DNA from: Tardiphaga sp. | Lineage (GTDB): Bacteria > Pseudomonadota > Alphaproteobacteria > Rhizobiales > Xanthobacteraceae | Assembly (NCBI GenBank): GCA_028290325.1 | Contig: JAQGJY010000027.1 | Location: 1 to 13,945 of the forward strand | Length of the DNA stretch: 13,945 nucleotides | Direction of reading: 5' to 3' | The notes under the pieces: generated by a model | Database searches by the model: none | Told to the model about the DNA's origin: nothing | Seen by the model: the letters and a program-made list of their open reading frames with translations, nothing else | Part shown: piece after piece, positions 1 through 8,410 of the stretch | Layout of the letters: each line of letters starts with the position of its first letter | Numbering within the stretch: the first letter of the stretch is position 1 | Program-made: the position numbers and the translations under genes

Positions 1-42
1 CGCACCGTCGGTGCAGGCGTCGTCCCAAGCATCATCGAGTAA
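1..42 (+). CDS. tuf: Elongation factor Tu, C-terminal fragment (partial at 5' edge)
   Basis: The first 14 codons read RTVGAGVVPSIIE and then TAA, which matches the extreme C-terminus of bacterial EF-Tu (typically RTVGAGVV..I). EF-Tu is the cytoplasmic GTPase that brings aminoacyl-tRNA to the ribosomal A site. Only the end of its third beta-barrel domain is visible; the GTPase domain lies outside the window. tuf directly before rpsJ is the usual arrangement where the str operon (rpsL, rpsG, fusA, tuf) runs into the S10 operon. An 80-base gap with a strong hairpin separates it from rpsJ. The identification rests on 13 residues plus synteny. Confidence 0.88.
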   Translation, partial: RTVGAGVVPSIIE

Positions 43-54
43 TAGGCCGGGGCA

Positions 55-82
55 GGGAATGGCGGATCGCTCCGCCATTCCC
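55..82 (+). other. Perfect 12-bp stem-loop between tuf and rpsJ
   Basis: Arms GGGAATGGCGGA (55-66) and TCCGCCATTCCC (71-82) pair perfectly around the loop TCGC. The structure starts 12 bases after the tuf stop. No T-run follows (next bases GACCTGACGC), so it is a poor intrinsic terminator. It may be a partial terminator, a processing or stability element, or a copy of a short dispersed palindrome. The GAATGG/CCATTC core recurs in the rpsM-rpsK gap. Confidence 0.75.
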
Positions 83-122
83 GACCTGACGCGAAGTTAA
101 GTCGACAAAGAAAGACAACGGC

Positions 123-431
123 ATGAACGGCCAGAATATCCGCATTCGGCTCAAGGCGTTTGATCATCGGATCCTCGATGCTTCGACCCGCGAGATCGTC
201 AGCACGGCGAAGCGCACCGGTGCACAGGTTCGCGGGCCCATCCCGCTGCCGACCCGCATCGACAAGTTCAAAGAAAACCGTTCGCCGCACGTTGACAAGA
301 AAAGCCGCGAGCAGTTCGAGATGCGCACGCATAAGCGCCTTCTCGATATCGTCGATCCGACCCCGCAGACTGTCGATGCTTTGATGAAGCTCGATCTGGC
401 CGCCGGTGTTGATGTCGAGATCAAGCTGTAA
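123..431 (+). CDS. rpsJ: 30S ribosomal protein S10
   Basis: This 102-residue protein begins MNGQNIRIRLKAFDHRILD and carries the S10 signature around RGPIPLPTRIDKF (residues 37-50), which belongs to the loop reaching into the 30S head. The length is close to the usual 102-103. S10 sits in the 30S head near the A site; in other bacteria it also pairs with NusB in antitermination complexes. It is the first gene of the S10 block. The start codon lies 8 bases after a purine-rich AAAGAAAG rather than a strong AGGAGG. There is no clear promoter in the 80 bases upstream, so transcription probably continues from tuf. Confidence 0.98.
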   Translation: MNGQNIRIRLKAFDHRILDASTREIVSTAKRTGAQVRGPIPLPTRIDKFKENRSPHVDKKSREQFEMRTHKRLLDIVDPTPQTVDALMKLDLAAGVDVEIKL

Positions 432-462
432 GGCAGGGTTTAAGGCACGGCCTCGAAGAGTG

Positions 463-485
463 GGCTCCGGTTTTCGGACCGGGCC
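463..485 (+). other. Bulged stem-loop between rpsJ and rplC
   Basis: GGC-T-CCGGT (463-471, bulged T466) pairs with ACCGGGCC (478-485) around TTTCGG, giving about 8 bp. It lies in a 120-base gap that is long for the middle of the S10 block. No T-run follows and I see no convincing promoter in the gap. The role is unknown; an mRNA structure affecting rplC expression or transcript processing is possible. Confidence 0.45.
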
Positions 486-551
486 ATGTCCGCTCAGACG
501 TATTTTGGTTGAGTTCGCTTCGCGCGGACGGAAAGAACAGGAAGCACGCCG

Positions 552-1301
552 ATGCGCTCCGGAGTGATCGCACAAAAGGTCGGGATGACGCGGGTCTTTA
601 CAGAGGCCGGCGAACATATCCCCGTGACCGTGCTGAAGCTGGGTAATTGCCAGGTGCTTGGGCACCGGACCAGCGAACAGAATGGCTACGTCGCGTTGCA
701 GCTCGGCTCGGGCTCGCGCAAGACCGTCTATTTGCCGAAGGCCGAGCGGGGACAGTTCGCTGTCGCCAAGGTCGAGCCGAAGCGCAAGGTCGCCGAGTTC
801 CGCGTGTCGGAAGACGCGCTGATCCCGGTCGGCGCTGAAATCCAGGCCGACCACTTCGTCGTCGGCCAGTTCGTCGATGTCACCGGCACCTCGGTCGGTA
901 AGGGCTTCGCCGGCGGCATGAAGCGCTGGAACTTCCGCGGTCTTCGCGCCACGCACGGTGTGTCGGTATCGCATCGTTCGATCGGTTCGACCGGCGGTCG
1001 TCAGGATCCCGGCAAGACCTTCAAGAACAAGAAGATGCCCGGTCACATGGGCGTCGATCGCATCACCACTCTGAACCTGCGCGTCGTCCAGACGGATGTC
1101 GAGCGTGGTCTGATCCTCGTCGAAGGCGCCGTTCCCGGCTCCAAGGGCGGCTGGATCGCGGTGCGTGACGCGGTGAAGAAGCCGCTGCCGAAGGACGTGC
1201 CGCAGCCCGGCAAGTTCAAGCTGGCTGGCAATCAAGATGGCGCAGTGAAAAGTTCGGAGGTTTCTTCGGAAGCCGCCGTGACCGAGACGGAAGGAGCGTG
1301 A
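552..1301 (+). CDS. rplC: 50S ribosomal protein L3
   Basis: This 249-residue protein begins MRSGVIAQKVGMTRVFTEAG, a standard L3 start. L3 binds 23S rRNA early in assembly and sends a long loop toward the peptidyl-transferase centre. That loop is visible as GSTGGRQDPGKTF with KKMPGHMG (residues 145-167). Gln151 aligns by motif with the glutamine methylated by PrmB in E. coli. The protein is about 40 residues longer than E. coli L3. The extra length is mostly a Ser/Glu-rich, slightly acidic C-terminal tail after about residue 225, and longer L3 proteins are usual in alphaproteobacteria. AGGAAG at 539-544, 7 bases before ATG, supports the start. The stop is 1 base from the rplD start. Confidence 0.98.
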   Translation: MRSGVIAQKVGMTRVFTEAGEHIPVTVLKLGNCQVLGHRTSEQNGYVALQLGSGSRKTVYLPKAERGQFAVAKVEPKRKVAEFRVSEDALIPVGAEIQADHFVVGQFVDVTGTSVGKGFAGGMKRWNFRGLRATHGVSVSHRSIGSTGGRQDPGKTFKNKKMPGHMGVDRITTLNLRVVQTDVERGLILVEGAVPGSKGGWIAVRDAVKKPLPKDVPQPGKFKLAGNQDGAVKSSEVSSEAAVTETEGA

Positions 1302-1302
1302 G

Positions 1303-1923
1303 ATGAAACTGAACGTCACCACGCTAGAGGGCAAGGACGCCGGCTCGATTGAGCTGTCGGACGCCATCTTCGGTCTCGACCCGCGCGTCGATATCATCCA
1401 GCGTTGCGTCAACTGGCAGCTCGCCAAGCGTCGCGCCGGAACGCACAAGACCAAGGGTCGCGCCGAGATCTGGCGCACCGGCAAGAAAATGTACAAGCAG
1501 AAGGGCACCGGCGGCGCTCGTCACGGCTCGGCTCGCGTACCGCAGTTCCGCGGCGGTGGTCGTGCCTTCGGTCCGGTCGTGCGCTCGCATGCGTTCGACC
1601 TGCCCAAGAAGGTTCGTGCGTTGGCGCTGAAGCATGCTTTGTCCGCGAAAGCGAAAGATGGCGGCCTGATCGTCATCGAATCGGCTACACTGGAAGCTGC
1701 CAAGACCAAGGCCCTCGTCGGCCACTTCAACGGTCTCGGCCTCACCAGCGCGCTGATCATCGACGGTGCCGAAGTCAATATCGGTTTCGCCTCGGCGGCC
1801 CGCAACATTCCGAATATCGACGTGCTGCCGGTTCAGGGCATCAACGTCTATGACATTCTTCGTCGTCAAAAACTGGTTCTGACCAGGGCGGCGCTCGATG
1901 CGTTGGAGGCGCGCTTCAAATGA
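1303..1923 (+). CDS. rplD: 50S ribosomal protein L4
   Basis: This 206-residue protein begins MKLNVTTLEGKDAGSIELSD. Residues 45-92 form the long basic loop of L4 (motifs KMYKQKGTGGARHG and FRGGGRAFGP) that lines the polypeptide exit tunnel. The C-terminal globular part ends DALEARFK. L4 binds 23S rRNA; in E. coli it also represses the S10 operon through the leader of that transcript. I see no recognisable equivalent of that leader upstream of rpsJ here, so this mode of control cannot be assumed. The gene starts 1 base after rplC, and its last four bases overlap the rplW start (ATGA). Confidence 0.98.
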   Translation: MKLNVTTLEGKDAGSIELSDAIFGLDPRVDIIQRCVNWQLAKRRAGTHKTKGRAEIWRTGKKMYKQKGTGGARHGSARVPQFRGGGRAFGPVVRSHAFDLPKKVRALALKHALSAKAKDGGLIVIESATLEAAKTKALVGHFNGLGLTSALIIDGAEVNIGFASAARNIPNIDVLPVQGINVYDILRRQKLVLTRAALDALEARFK

Positions 1924-2219
1924 AGACCATCGACCCGCGCCATTACGACGTGATCGTCGCTCCTGTTGTGACTGAAAAGGCGACCGTCGCCTCCGAGTTC
2001 AACAAGGTCGTGTTCAAGGTCGCGATCAAGGCGACCAAGCCGCAGATCAAGGAAGCAGTTGAAAAGCTGTTCGACGTCAAGGTGAAGAGCGTGAACACGC
2101 TGCTTCGCAAGGGAAAGACGAAAATCTTCCGTGGACACCTTGGTTCGCAGTCGAACGTCAAGCGTGCGATCGTGACTCTCGAAGAGGGCCACCGCATCGA
2201 CGTTACGACCGGGCTATAA
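1920..2219 (+). CDS. rplW: 50S ribosomal protein L23
   Basis: This 99-residue protein begins MKTIDPRHYDVIVAPVVTEK; the VAPVVTEK segment is the L23 N-terminal hallmark. The extended basic loop around GKTKIFRGHLG (from about residue 65) reaches into the exit tunnel. L23 surrounds the tunnel exit and is the docking site for trigger factor and the signal recognition particle, so it cooperates with the downstream secY product. The length matches the usual 95-100. The start overlaps the rplD stop by 4 bases, indicating translational coupling. Confidence 0.98.
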   Translation: MKTIDPRHYDVIVAPVVTEKATVASEFNKVVFKVAIKATKPQIKEAVEKLFDVKVKSVNTLLRKGKTKIFRGHLGSQSNVKRAIVTLEEGHRIDVTTGL

Positions 2220-2248
2220 GGCGGAAACGGCTTTAAGGCGATAAAACA

Positions 2249-3085
2249 ATGGCACTGAAAACATTCAATCCTACGACGCCGGGTCAGCGACAGCTGGTCC
2301 TGGTCGATCGTTCGGCGCTCTACAAGGGCAAGCCGATCAAGGCGCTGACTGAGGGCAAGAACCAGTCCGGCGGCCGCAACAACACGGGTCGCACCGTGGT
2401 GCGGTTCCGGGGCGGTGGTCACAAGCAGTCGTACCGCACGGTCGATTTCAAGCGCACCAAGGTCGACATGGTGGCCAAGGTCGAGCGTCTGGAATATGAT
2501 CCGAACCGCACCGCGTTCATCGCGCTGCTGAAATATGCGGACGGCACCTTGTCCTACATCCTGGCGCCGCAGCGTCTGGCTGTCGGTGACAGCGTCGTCG
2601 CCGGCAACTATGTCGACGTGAAGCCGGGCAACGTCATGCCGCTTGGCAACATGCCGATCGGCACGATCATTCACAACGTCGAGCTGAAAATCGGGAAGGG
2701 CGGCCAGATCGCCCGTTCCGCCGGCACTTACGCCCAGCTCGTCGGTCGCGATCATGACTACGTCATCGTGCGTCTGAACTCGGGCGAACAGCGTCTGGTT
2801 CACGGCCGTTGCACCGGCACGATCGGCGCGGTCTCGAACCCGGACCACATGAACACCTCGATCGGCAAAGCCGGTCGTGCGCGCTGGATGGGTCGTCGCC
2901 CGCATAACCGCGGTGTTTCGATGAACCCGATCGACCATCCGCACGGCGGTGGTGAAGGCCGCACCTCGGGCGGTCGTCACCCGGTGACGCCGTGGGGTCT
3001 GCCGACCAAGGGCAAGAAGACACGTAAGAACAAGTCGACCACAAAATTCATTCTCATCAGCCGCCACAAGCGGAAGAAGAAGTAA
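2249..3085 (+). CDS. rplB: 50S ribosomal protein L2
   Basis: This 278-residue protein begins MALKTFNPTTPGQRQLVLVD. L2 is a primary 23S rRNA binder needed for subunit association and peptidyl-transferase activity. The C-terminal signature HPHGGGEGRTSGGRHPV starts at residue 230 and includes the His that corresponds to the functionally important His229 of E. coli. The protein ends in a very basic tail (SRHKRKKK). Length is standard (273-280). A 29-base gap precedes it and 12 bases separate it from rpsS. Confidence 0.99.
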   Translation: MALKTFNPTTPGQRQLVLVDRSALYKGKPIKALTEGKNQSGGRNNTGRTVVRFRGGGHKQSYRTVDFKRTKVDMVAKVERLEYDPNRTAFIALLKYADGTLSYILAPQRLAVGDSVVAGNYVDVKPGNVMPLGNMPIGTIIHNVELKIGKGGQIARSAGTYAQLVGRDHDYVIVRLNSGEQRLVHGRCTGTIGAVSNPDHMNTSIGKAGRARWMGRRPHNRGVSMNPIDHPHGGGEGRTSGGRHPVTPWGLPTKGKKTRKNKSTTKFILISRHKRKKK

Positions 3086-3097
3086 GGATCGCCGGAC

Positions 3098-3376
3098 ATG
3101 GTTCGCTCAGTCTGGAAAGGCCCGTTCGTCGAAGGCTCGCTGCTCAAGAAGGCAGATGCGTCGCGCACGTCCGGCCGTCACGACGTCATCAAGATCTGGA
3201 GCCGTCGCTCCACCATCCTGCCGCAGTTCGTCGGCCTGACTTTTGGCGTTTATAACGGCCAGAAGCATGTCCCGGTCGCGGTGAACGAGGAAATGGTCGG
3301 TCACAAGTTCGGCGAGTTTTCGCCGACCCGGACCTTCCACGGCCATTCGGGCGACAAAAAAGCCAAGAAGGGTTGA
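3098..3376 (+). CDS. rpsS: 30S ribosomal protein S19
   Basis: This 92-residue protein begins MVRSVWKGPFVEGSLLKKAD, the conserved S19 start. It contains the signature TFGVYNGQKHVPVAVNEEMV and ends in a Lys/Gly-rich tail after FSPTRTFHGHSGDKK. S19 binds the 16S rRNA 3' major domain with S13 in the 30S head and contacts the inter-subunit bridge. Length equals the family norm. It lies between rplB and rplV with gaps of 12 and 10 bases. Confidence 0.98.
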   Translation: MVRSVWKGPFVEGSLLKKADASRTSGRHDVIKIWSRRSTILPQFVGLTFGVYNGQKHVPVAVNEEMVGHKFGEFSPTRTFHGHSGDKKAKKG

Positions 3377-3386
3377 GGGTTAAGTC

Positions 3387-3773
3387 ATGAGCAAGCCAAA
3401 GCGCGAACGGAGCCTCCCCGATAACGAGGCCAAGGCGATCGCCCGCATGTTGCGCGTGAGCCCGCAGAAGCTGAACCTGGTGGCCCAGATGATCCGCGGC
3501 CGCAAGGCGTCGTCGGCTCTCGCGGACCTCCAGTTCTCGCGCAAGCGGATCGCGGTGGACGTCAAGAAGTGCCTGGAGTCGGCGATCGCCAATGCCGAGA
3601 ACAACCATGACCTCGAGGTCGACGATCTGATCGTCTCCGAGGCGCATGTCGGCAAGGGCATCGTGATGAAGCGTTTCGCACCGCGCGGTCGTGGCCGTTC
3701 GGGCCGTATTTTCAAGCCATTCGCTCAGCTGACGATCGTCGTTCGTCAGGTCGCAGCCGAAGCAAGCGCTTAA
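3387..3773 (+). CDS. rplV: 50S ribosomal protein L22
   Basis: This 128-residue protein begins MSKPKRERSLPDNEAKAIAR. The core starts at about residue 20 with the LRVSPQKLNLVAQMIRG motif. The tunnel-lining beta-hairpin is visible at about residues 90-112 (MKRFAPRGRGRSGRIFKPF). L22 contacts all 23S rRNA domains and, with L4, forms the exit-tunnel constriction. It is about 18 residues longer than E. coli L22 because of a basic N-terminal extension and a short C-terminal addition. Both are common in alphaproteobacteria. Confidence 0.98.
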   Translation: MSKPKRERSLPDNEAKAIARMLRVSPQKLNLVAQMIRGRKASSALADLQFSRKRIAVDVKKCLESAIANAENNHDLEVDDLIVSEAHVGKGIVMKRFAPRGRGRSGRIFKPFAQLTIVVRQVAAEASA

Positions 3774-3795
3774 GTCAAGGGCGCGGGAGACTACG

Positions 3796-4494
<699 letters not shown>

Positions 4495-4495
4495 T

Positions 4496-4513
4496 AGATC
4501 GCAAGCGCGATCT
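4496..4513 (+). other. 7-bp stem-loop between rpsC and rplP
   Basis: AGATCGC (4496-4502) pairs perfectly with GCGATCT (4507-4513) around AAGC, starting one base after the rpsC stop. No T-run follows, so it is not a typical terminator; mRNA end protection or processing is possible. Confidence 0.45.
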
Positions 4514-4559
4514 GGCTGCGATAGCGAATTCAAGTTTGGAAGGTTTGAGGGCGTAAGCC

Positions 4560-4973
4560 ATGATGCAACCAAAGAAGACCAAGTTCCGCAAGGCGCATAA
4601 GGGCCGTATCCACGGCGTTGCGTCGTCGGGCGCGACCTTGGCTTTCGGCCAGTTCGGCCTGAAGGCAATGGCGCCGGAGCGGATCACCGCGCGGCAGATC
4701 GAGGCGGCGCGTCGTGCGCTGACCCGTCACATGAAGCGCGCCGGCCGCGTCTGGATCCGGATTTTCCCGGACCTTCCGGTGTCGAAGAAGCCTGCGGAAG
4801 TCCGCATGGGCTCCGGCAAGGGCACGCCCGAATTGTGGGTCGCCCGCGTCAAGCCCGGCCGCGTGATCTTCGAGATCGACGGCGTCACCACGCAGACCGC
4901 CAAGGAAGCGCTGACGCTCGCCGCCGCCAAGCTTCCGATCAAGACGCGCTTTGTCGCGCGCATCGCGGAGTAA
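4560..4973 (+). CDS. rplP: 50S ribosomal protein L16
   Basis: This 137-residue protein begins MMQPKKTKFRKAHKGRIHG, matching the family start ML(Q)PKRTKFRK. I therefore chose the first of two adjacent ATGs (4560 rather than 4563). L16 organises the A-site region of the 50S subunit and is a late assembly protein. The conserved VRMGSGKGTPELWVA begins at residue 81; Arg82 aligns with the Arg81 of E. coli that is hydroxylated by an oxygenase. Length is standard (136-138). Only 4 bases separate it from rpmC. Confidence 0.98.
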   Translation: MMQPKKTKFRKAHKGRIHGVASSGATLAFGQFGLKAMAPERITARQIEAARRALTRHMKRAGRVWIRIFPDLPVSKKPAEVRMGSGKGTPELWVARVKPGRVIFEIDGVTTQTAKEALTLAAAKLPIKTRFVARIAE

Positions 4974-4977
4974 GACC

Positions 4978-5184
4978 ATGGCCGAGATGAAGACATCAGA
5001 TATTCGCGCGATGAGCCCGGACCAGATGGACGACGCCGTCGTCGGTCTGAAGAAGGAGCGTTTCAACCTGCGCTTCCAGCGCGCGACCGGCCAGCTCGAG
5101 AACACCACTCGGCTGCGCGAAGCCCGCCGCGACATCGCTCGCATCAAGACCATCGCCGCGCAAAAGCGCGACGCGAAGAAGTAA
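4978..5184 (+). CDS. rpmC: 50S ribosomal protein L29
   Basis: This 68-residue protein begins MAEMKTSDIRAMSPDQMDD and carries the L29 helix signature LKKERFNLRFQRATGQLENT, followed by LREARRDIARIKT. L29 is a small two-helix protein near the tunnel exit, next to L23. A longer reading frame from 4951 would overlap the end of rplP and add nine residues not typical of L29. ATG at 4978 gives the family length (60-70). It sits 4 bases after rplP and 10 before rpsQ. Confidence 0.97.
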   Translation: MAEMKTSDIRAMSPDQMDDAVVGLKKERFNLRFQRATGQLENTTRLREARRDIARIKTIAAQKRDAKK

Positions 5185-5194
5185 GGGGCGCAAG

Positions 5195-5443
5195 ATGCCG
5201 AAACGGACTCTGCAAGGCGTCGTCGTCAGCGACAAGCAGGCAAAAACAGTTGTGGTTCGCGTCGATCGGCGCTTTACCCATCCGATCTACAAGAAAACGA
5301 TTCGCCGGTCCAAAAACTATCACGCGCACGACGAGAACGATCAGTTCAAGCCGGGCGACATGGTCTGGATCGAGGAGAGCAAGCCGCTTTCCAAGTTGAA
5401 GCACTGGACGGTCGTCCGGGGCGAACAGAAGACATCCGCGTAA
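5195..5443 (+). CDS. rpsQ: 30S ribosomal protein S17
   Basis: This 82-residue protein begins MPKRTLQGVVVSDKQAKTVV, a standard S17 start with an OB-fold beta-barrel. It includes VRVDRRFTHPIYKKTIRRSK and the later signature PGDMVWIEESKPLSK. S17 is a primary binder of the 16S rRNA 5' domain. Length is typical (80-88). It is the last gene of the S10 block in the classical order and is followed by a 51-base gap before rplN. That gap has no clear terminator or promoter, so transcription likely continues. Confidence 0.98.
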   Translation: MPKRTLQGVVVSDKQAKTVVVRVDRRFTHPIYKKTIRRSKNYHAHDENDQFKPGDMVWIEESKPLSKLKHWTVVRGEQKTSA

Positions 5444-5494
5444 GCGCATTTCCATCGCGCAATTCGCGCATCAAACAGAGGACGAGGTGCATCA

Positions 5495-5863
5495 ATGATT
5501 CAGATGCAGACCAACCTCGACGTGGCCGATAATTCAGGCGCACGCCGTGTCATGTGCATCAAGGTTCTTGGAGGTTCCAAGCGCCGTTATGCAACCGTGG
5601 GCGACATCATTGTCGTGTCGATCAAGGAAGCCATCCCGCGCGGGAAGGTGAAGAAGGGCGACGTCATGAAGGCGGTCGTCGTTCGCGTCCGCAAGGACAT
5701 TCGCCGGGCCGACGGATCGGTGATCCGTTTCGACCGCAATGCCGCCGTTCTGATCAACAATCAGTCCGAGCCGGTCGGCACCCGTATCTTCGGGCCGGTG
5801 CCGCGCGAATTGCGCGCCAAGAACCACATGAAGATCATCTCGCTTGCGCCGGAGGTGCTGTGA
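5495..5863 (+). CDS. rplN: 50S ribosomal protein L14
   Basis: This 122-residue protein begins MIQMQTNLDVADNSGARRVM, the canonical L14 start. It contains the conserved RFDRNAAVLINNQSEPVGTR and the ending FGPVPRELR then MKIISLAPEVL. L14 binds 23S rRNA near the factor-binding site, contacts L19 and forms an inter-subunit bridge. Length is exactly the norm (122). It opens the spc block. Its stop codon overlaps the rplX start by one base (TGATG). Confidence 0.99.
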   Translation: MIQMQTNLDVADNSGARRVMCIKVLGGSKRRYATVGDIIVVSIKEAIPRGKVKKGDVMKAVVVRVRKDIRRADGSVIRFDRNAAVLINNQSEPVGTRIFGPVPRELRAKNHMKIISLAPEVL

Positions 5864-6169
5864 TGGCTGCCAAGATCCGCAAGGGTGACAAGGTCATCGT
5901 GCTCAACGGCCGCGACAAAGGTCGCACCGGCGAGGTGTTCGAGGTGCGTCCCACCGACAACAAGGCGTTGGTGCGCGGCGTCAATCTGGTGAAGCGTCAC
6001 CAGAAGCAGACCCAGGCGCAAGAGGGCGGCATCATCTCGAAAGAGGCGCCGATCCACTTGTCGAACATTGCCATCGTCGGCAAGGACGGCAAGGCGACGC
6101 GCGTGGGATTCAAGATTCAGGCTGACGGCACCAAGGTGCGGGTCGCCAAGCGATCGGGAGCAGAGATCG

Positions 6170-6177
<8 letters not shown>
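5863..6177 (+). CDS. rplX: 50S ribosomal protein L24
   Basis: From ATG 5863 the product is 104 residues and begins MAAKIRKGDKVIVLNGRDKG, with the KOW motif in the first 30 residues. L24 is an assembly initiator that binds the 5' end of 23S rRNA. GGAGG at 5851-5855, 7 bases upstream, fixes this start. The same frame is open for 309 bases upstream, but that stretch is out of frame with, and covered by, rplN. The start shares one base with the rplN stop, and the 3' end overlaps rplE by 8 bases. Confidence 0.98.
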
Positions 6178-6727
<550 letters not shown>

Positions 6728-6770
6728 TCGGCTGATAAGCCTTTCAAACGCGGATACCCAGGAGCCAAGC

Positions 6771-7076
6771 ATGGCAAAGAAGAGTTCGATCGAGAAGAAC
6801 AACCGTCGGAAGGCGATGACCAAGAACGCTGCGCCGAAGCGCGCGCGTCTCAAGGCCATCATCGCCGACAAGTCGAAGCCGGTCGAGGAGCGGTTCGCCG
6901 CCACCCTCAAGCTGGCCGAGATGCCGCGCAATTCGTCGGCGGTCCGGATTCGCAACCGTTGCGAAATCACCGGGCGCGCGCGCGCGGTCTATCGCAAGCA
7001 CAAGCTCAGCCGTATCGCGCTGCGTGATCTGGGCTCGAAGGGTCTGGTTCCCGGCCTCATCAAGTCGAGCTGGTAA
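6771..7076 (+). CDS. rpsN: 30S ribosomal protein S14 (zinc-independent long form)
   Basis: This 101-residue protein begins MAKKSSIEKNNRRKAMTKNA and ends with the S14 signature RCEITGRARAVYRKHKLSR and RDLGSKGLVPGLIKSSW. It lacks the two CxxC pairs of the short zinc-binding S14, so it is the long C-minus type usual in Proteobacteria. S14 joins the 30S head late, next to S3 and S10. A 43-base gap precedes it, with only a 4-bp GGCT/AGCC stem. AGGAG lies 8 bases before the start codon. Confidence 0.98.
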   Translation: MAKKSSIEKNNRRKAMTKNAAPKRARLKAIIADKSKPVEERFAATLKLAEMPRNSSAVRIRNRCEITGRARAVYRKHKLSRIALRDLGSKGLVPGLIKSSW

Positions 7077-7090
7077 GGGGAGGATCGACC

Positions 7091-7489
7091 ATGTCAACGC
7101 ACGATCCGATCAGCGATCTCATCACCCGCATCCGCAACGCGCAGATGCGCGCCAAGTCGAAGGTGTCCACGCCGGGCTCCAAGATGCGCGCCAATGTGCT
7201 CGAAGTGCTCAAGAACGAAGGCTTCATTCGCGGTTATGCCGCGGTCGAGCATTCGTCGGGCCGCTCCGAGCTGGAAATCGAGCTGAAATATTTCGACGGC
7301 GAGCCTGTCATTCGCGAGATCGACCGGGTGTCGAAGCCCGGCCGCCGCGTTTACGTCTCGGTGAAGAACCTGCCGCGCGTGAAGAACGGCCTCGGTATTT
7401 CGGTTTTGTCGACGCCCAAGGGAATTATGGCTGACCACGACGCGCGTGACGCGAATGTGGGCGGCGAAGTTCTCTTCACGGTGTTCTGA
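7091..7489 (+). CDS. rpsH: 30S ribosomal protein S8
   Basis: This 132-residue protein begins MSTHDPISDLITRIRNAQMR, the conserved S8 start. It contains KVSTPGSKMRANVLEVLKNE and the C-terminal signature GISVLSTPKGIMADHDAR (about residues 101-118). S8 is a primary binder of the 16S rRNA central domain. In E. coli it also represses the spc operon by binding the rplX-rplE mRNA region. Here rplX and rplE overlap by 8 bases, so an S8 site in exactly that place would have to lie inside coding sequence. Length is standard (130-132). Confidence 0.98.
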   Translation: MSTHDPISDLITRIRNAQMRAKSKVSTPGSKMRANVLEVLKNEGFIRGYAAVEHSSGRSELEIELKYFDGEPVIREIDRVSKPGRRVYVSVKNLPRVKNGLGISVLSTPKGIMADHDARDANVGGEVLFTVF

Positions 7490-7502
7490 GGAAGGATCTG
7501 TC

Positions 7503-8036
7503 ATGTCTCGCGTCGGCAAGAAGCCTGTCGTGGTCACTTCGGGCGTTACCGCGTCCGTCGAAGGCCAGACTGTCAAGATGAAGGGGCCGAAAGGTCAGCT
7601 TCAGTTCATCGTCCACGACGACGTCGAAGTGAAGTTCGCCGACGGCGCGATCAAGGTCGCGCCGCGGTTCGAGACCAACCGCGCGCAGGCCTTGTACGGC
7701 ACGGCGCGCGCGCAGATCGCGAACCTGCTCGAAGGCGTCACCAAGGGTTTCGACAAGAAGCTCGAGATCACCGGCGTCGGCTATCGCGCCGCGTTGCAGG
7801 GCAAGAACCTGCAGCTCGCGCTCGGATACAGCCATGACGTCGTCTATGCGATCCCGGACGGCATCACCATCACGGTGCCGAAGCCGACCGAGATCAATAT
7901 CTCGGGCAACGATTCGCAACGCGTCGGTCAGGTTGCGGCGGAAATCCGCAGCTATCGTCCGCCGGAGCCCTATAAGGGCAAAGGCGTGCGCTATTCCGAC
8001 GAGTTTATCTTCCGCAAGGAAGGCAAGAAGAAGTAA
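7503..8036 (+). CDS. rplF: 50S ribosomal protein L6
   Basis: From ATG 7503 the product is 177 residues and begins MSRVGKKPVVVTSGVTASVE. It has the two tandem L6 domains. The C-terminal one ends with the signature PEPYKGKGVRYSDEFIFRKE and then GKKK. L6 binds 23S rRNA near the sarcin-ricin loop and the factor-binding site. A longer in-frame start at 7446 would lie inside rpsH and add 19 non-family residues; GAGGAAGG just upstream supports 7503. Length is the norm (177). It is 13 bases after rpsH and 11 before rplR. Confidence 0.98.
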   Translation: MSRVGKKPVVVTSGVTASVEGQTVKMKGPKGQLQFIVHDDVEVKFADGAIKVAPRFETNRAQALYGTARAQIANLLEGVTKGFDKKLEITGVGYRAALQGKNLQLALGYSHDVVYAIPDGITITVPKPTEINISGNDSQRVGQVAAEIRSYRPPEPYKGKGVRYSDEFIFRKEGKKK

Positions 8037-8047
8037 CGGAGCCGGTC

Positions 8048-8410
8048 ATGTCGAAACTCTCTATTACGAATGCCCGGCGCAAGCAGCGTGTGCGGCTTTC
8101 GCTGCGTCGCACCGCGAACGGTCGTCCGCGCCTGTCGATCTTTCGCTCGTCGAAGCACATCTACGCGCAGGTCATCGACGATCTGAAGGGCGAAACCCTC
8201 GCTTCGGCGTCGTCGCTGGAAAAGTCCATGCGCGACACCGGCAATACGGGCGCCAACGTCGATGCGGCGAAGGCGGTCGGCAAGTTGCTGGCTGAGCGCG
8301 CCGTGAAGAACGGCGTCAAGGAAGTCGTGTTCGATCGCGGCGGCTATCTCTATCACGGCCGCGTCAAGGCGCTGGCCGATGCCGCCCGCGAAAGCGGATT
8401 GAGCTTCTAA
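8048..8410 (+). CDS. rplR: 50S ribosomal protein L18
   Basis: This 120-residue protein begins MSKLSITNARRKQRVRLSLR. It contains the L18 motif RPRLSIFRSSKHIYAQVIDD and ends in VVFDRGGYLYHGRVKALADA then ARESGLSF. L18 binds 5S rRNA with L5 and anchors it to the central protuberance. The basic N-terminus is the flexible RNA-binding arm. Length is typical (117-120). A 103-base structured gap follows, unlike the tight spacing seen from rplN onward. Confidence 0.98.
   Translation: MSKLSITNARRKQRVRLSLRRTANGRPRLSIFRSSKHIYAQVIDDLKGETLASASSLEKSMRDTGNTGANVDAAKAVGKLLAERAVKNGVKEVVFDRGGYLYHGRVKALADAARESGLSF

Noticed and set aside
1943..3067. Long antisense reading frame (374 codons) opposite rplW and rplB
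   Set aside because: It mirrors two strongly conserved genes in a GC-rich genome where stop codons are rare on the opposite strand; its translation is rich in Arg, Asp, Ala and His with no family signature.
5554..5862. Upstream extension of the L24 frame
   Set aside because: It lies out of frame within rplN; L24 family length and GGAGG at 5851 place the start at 5863.
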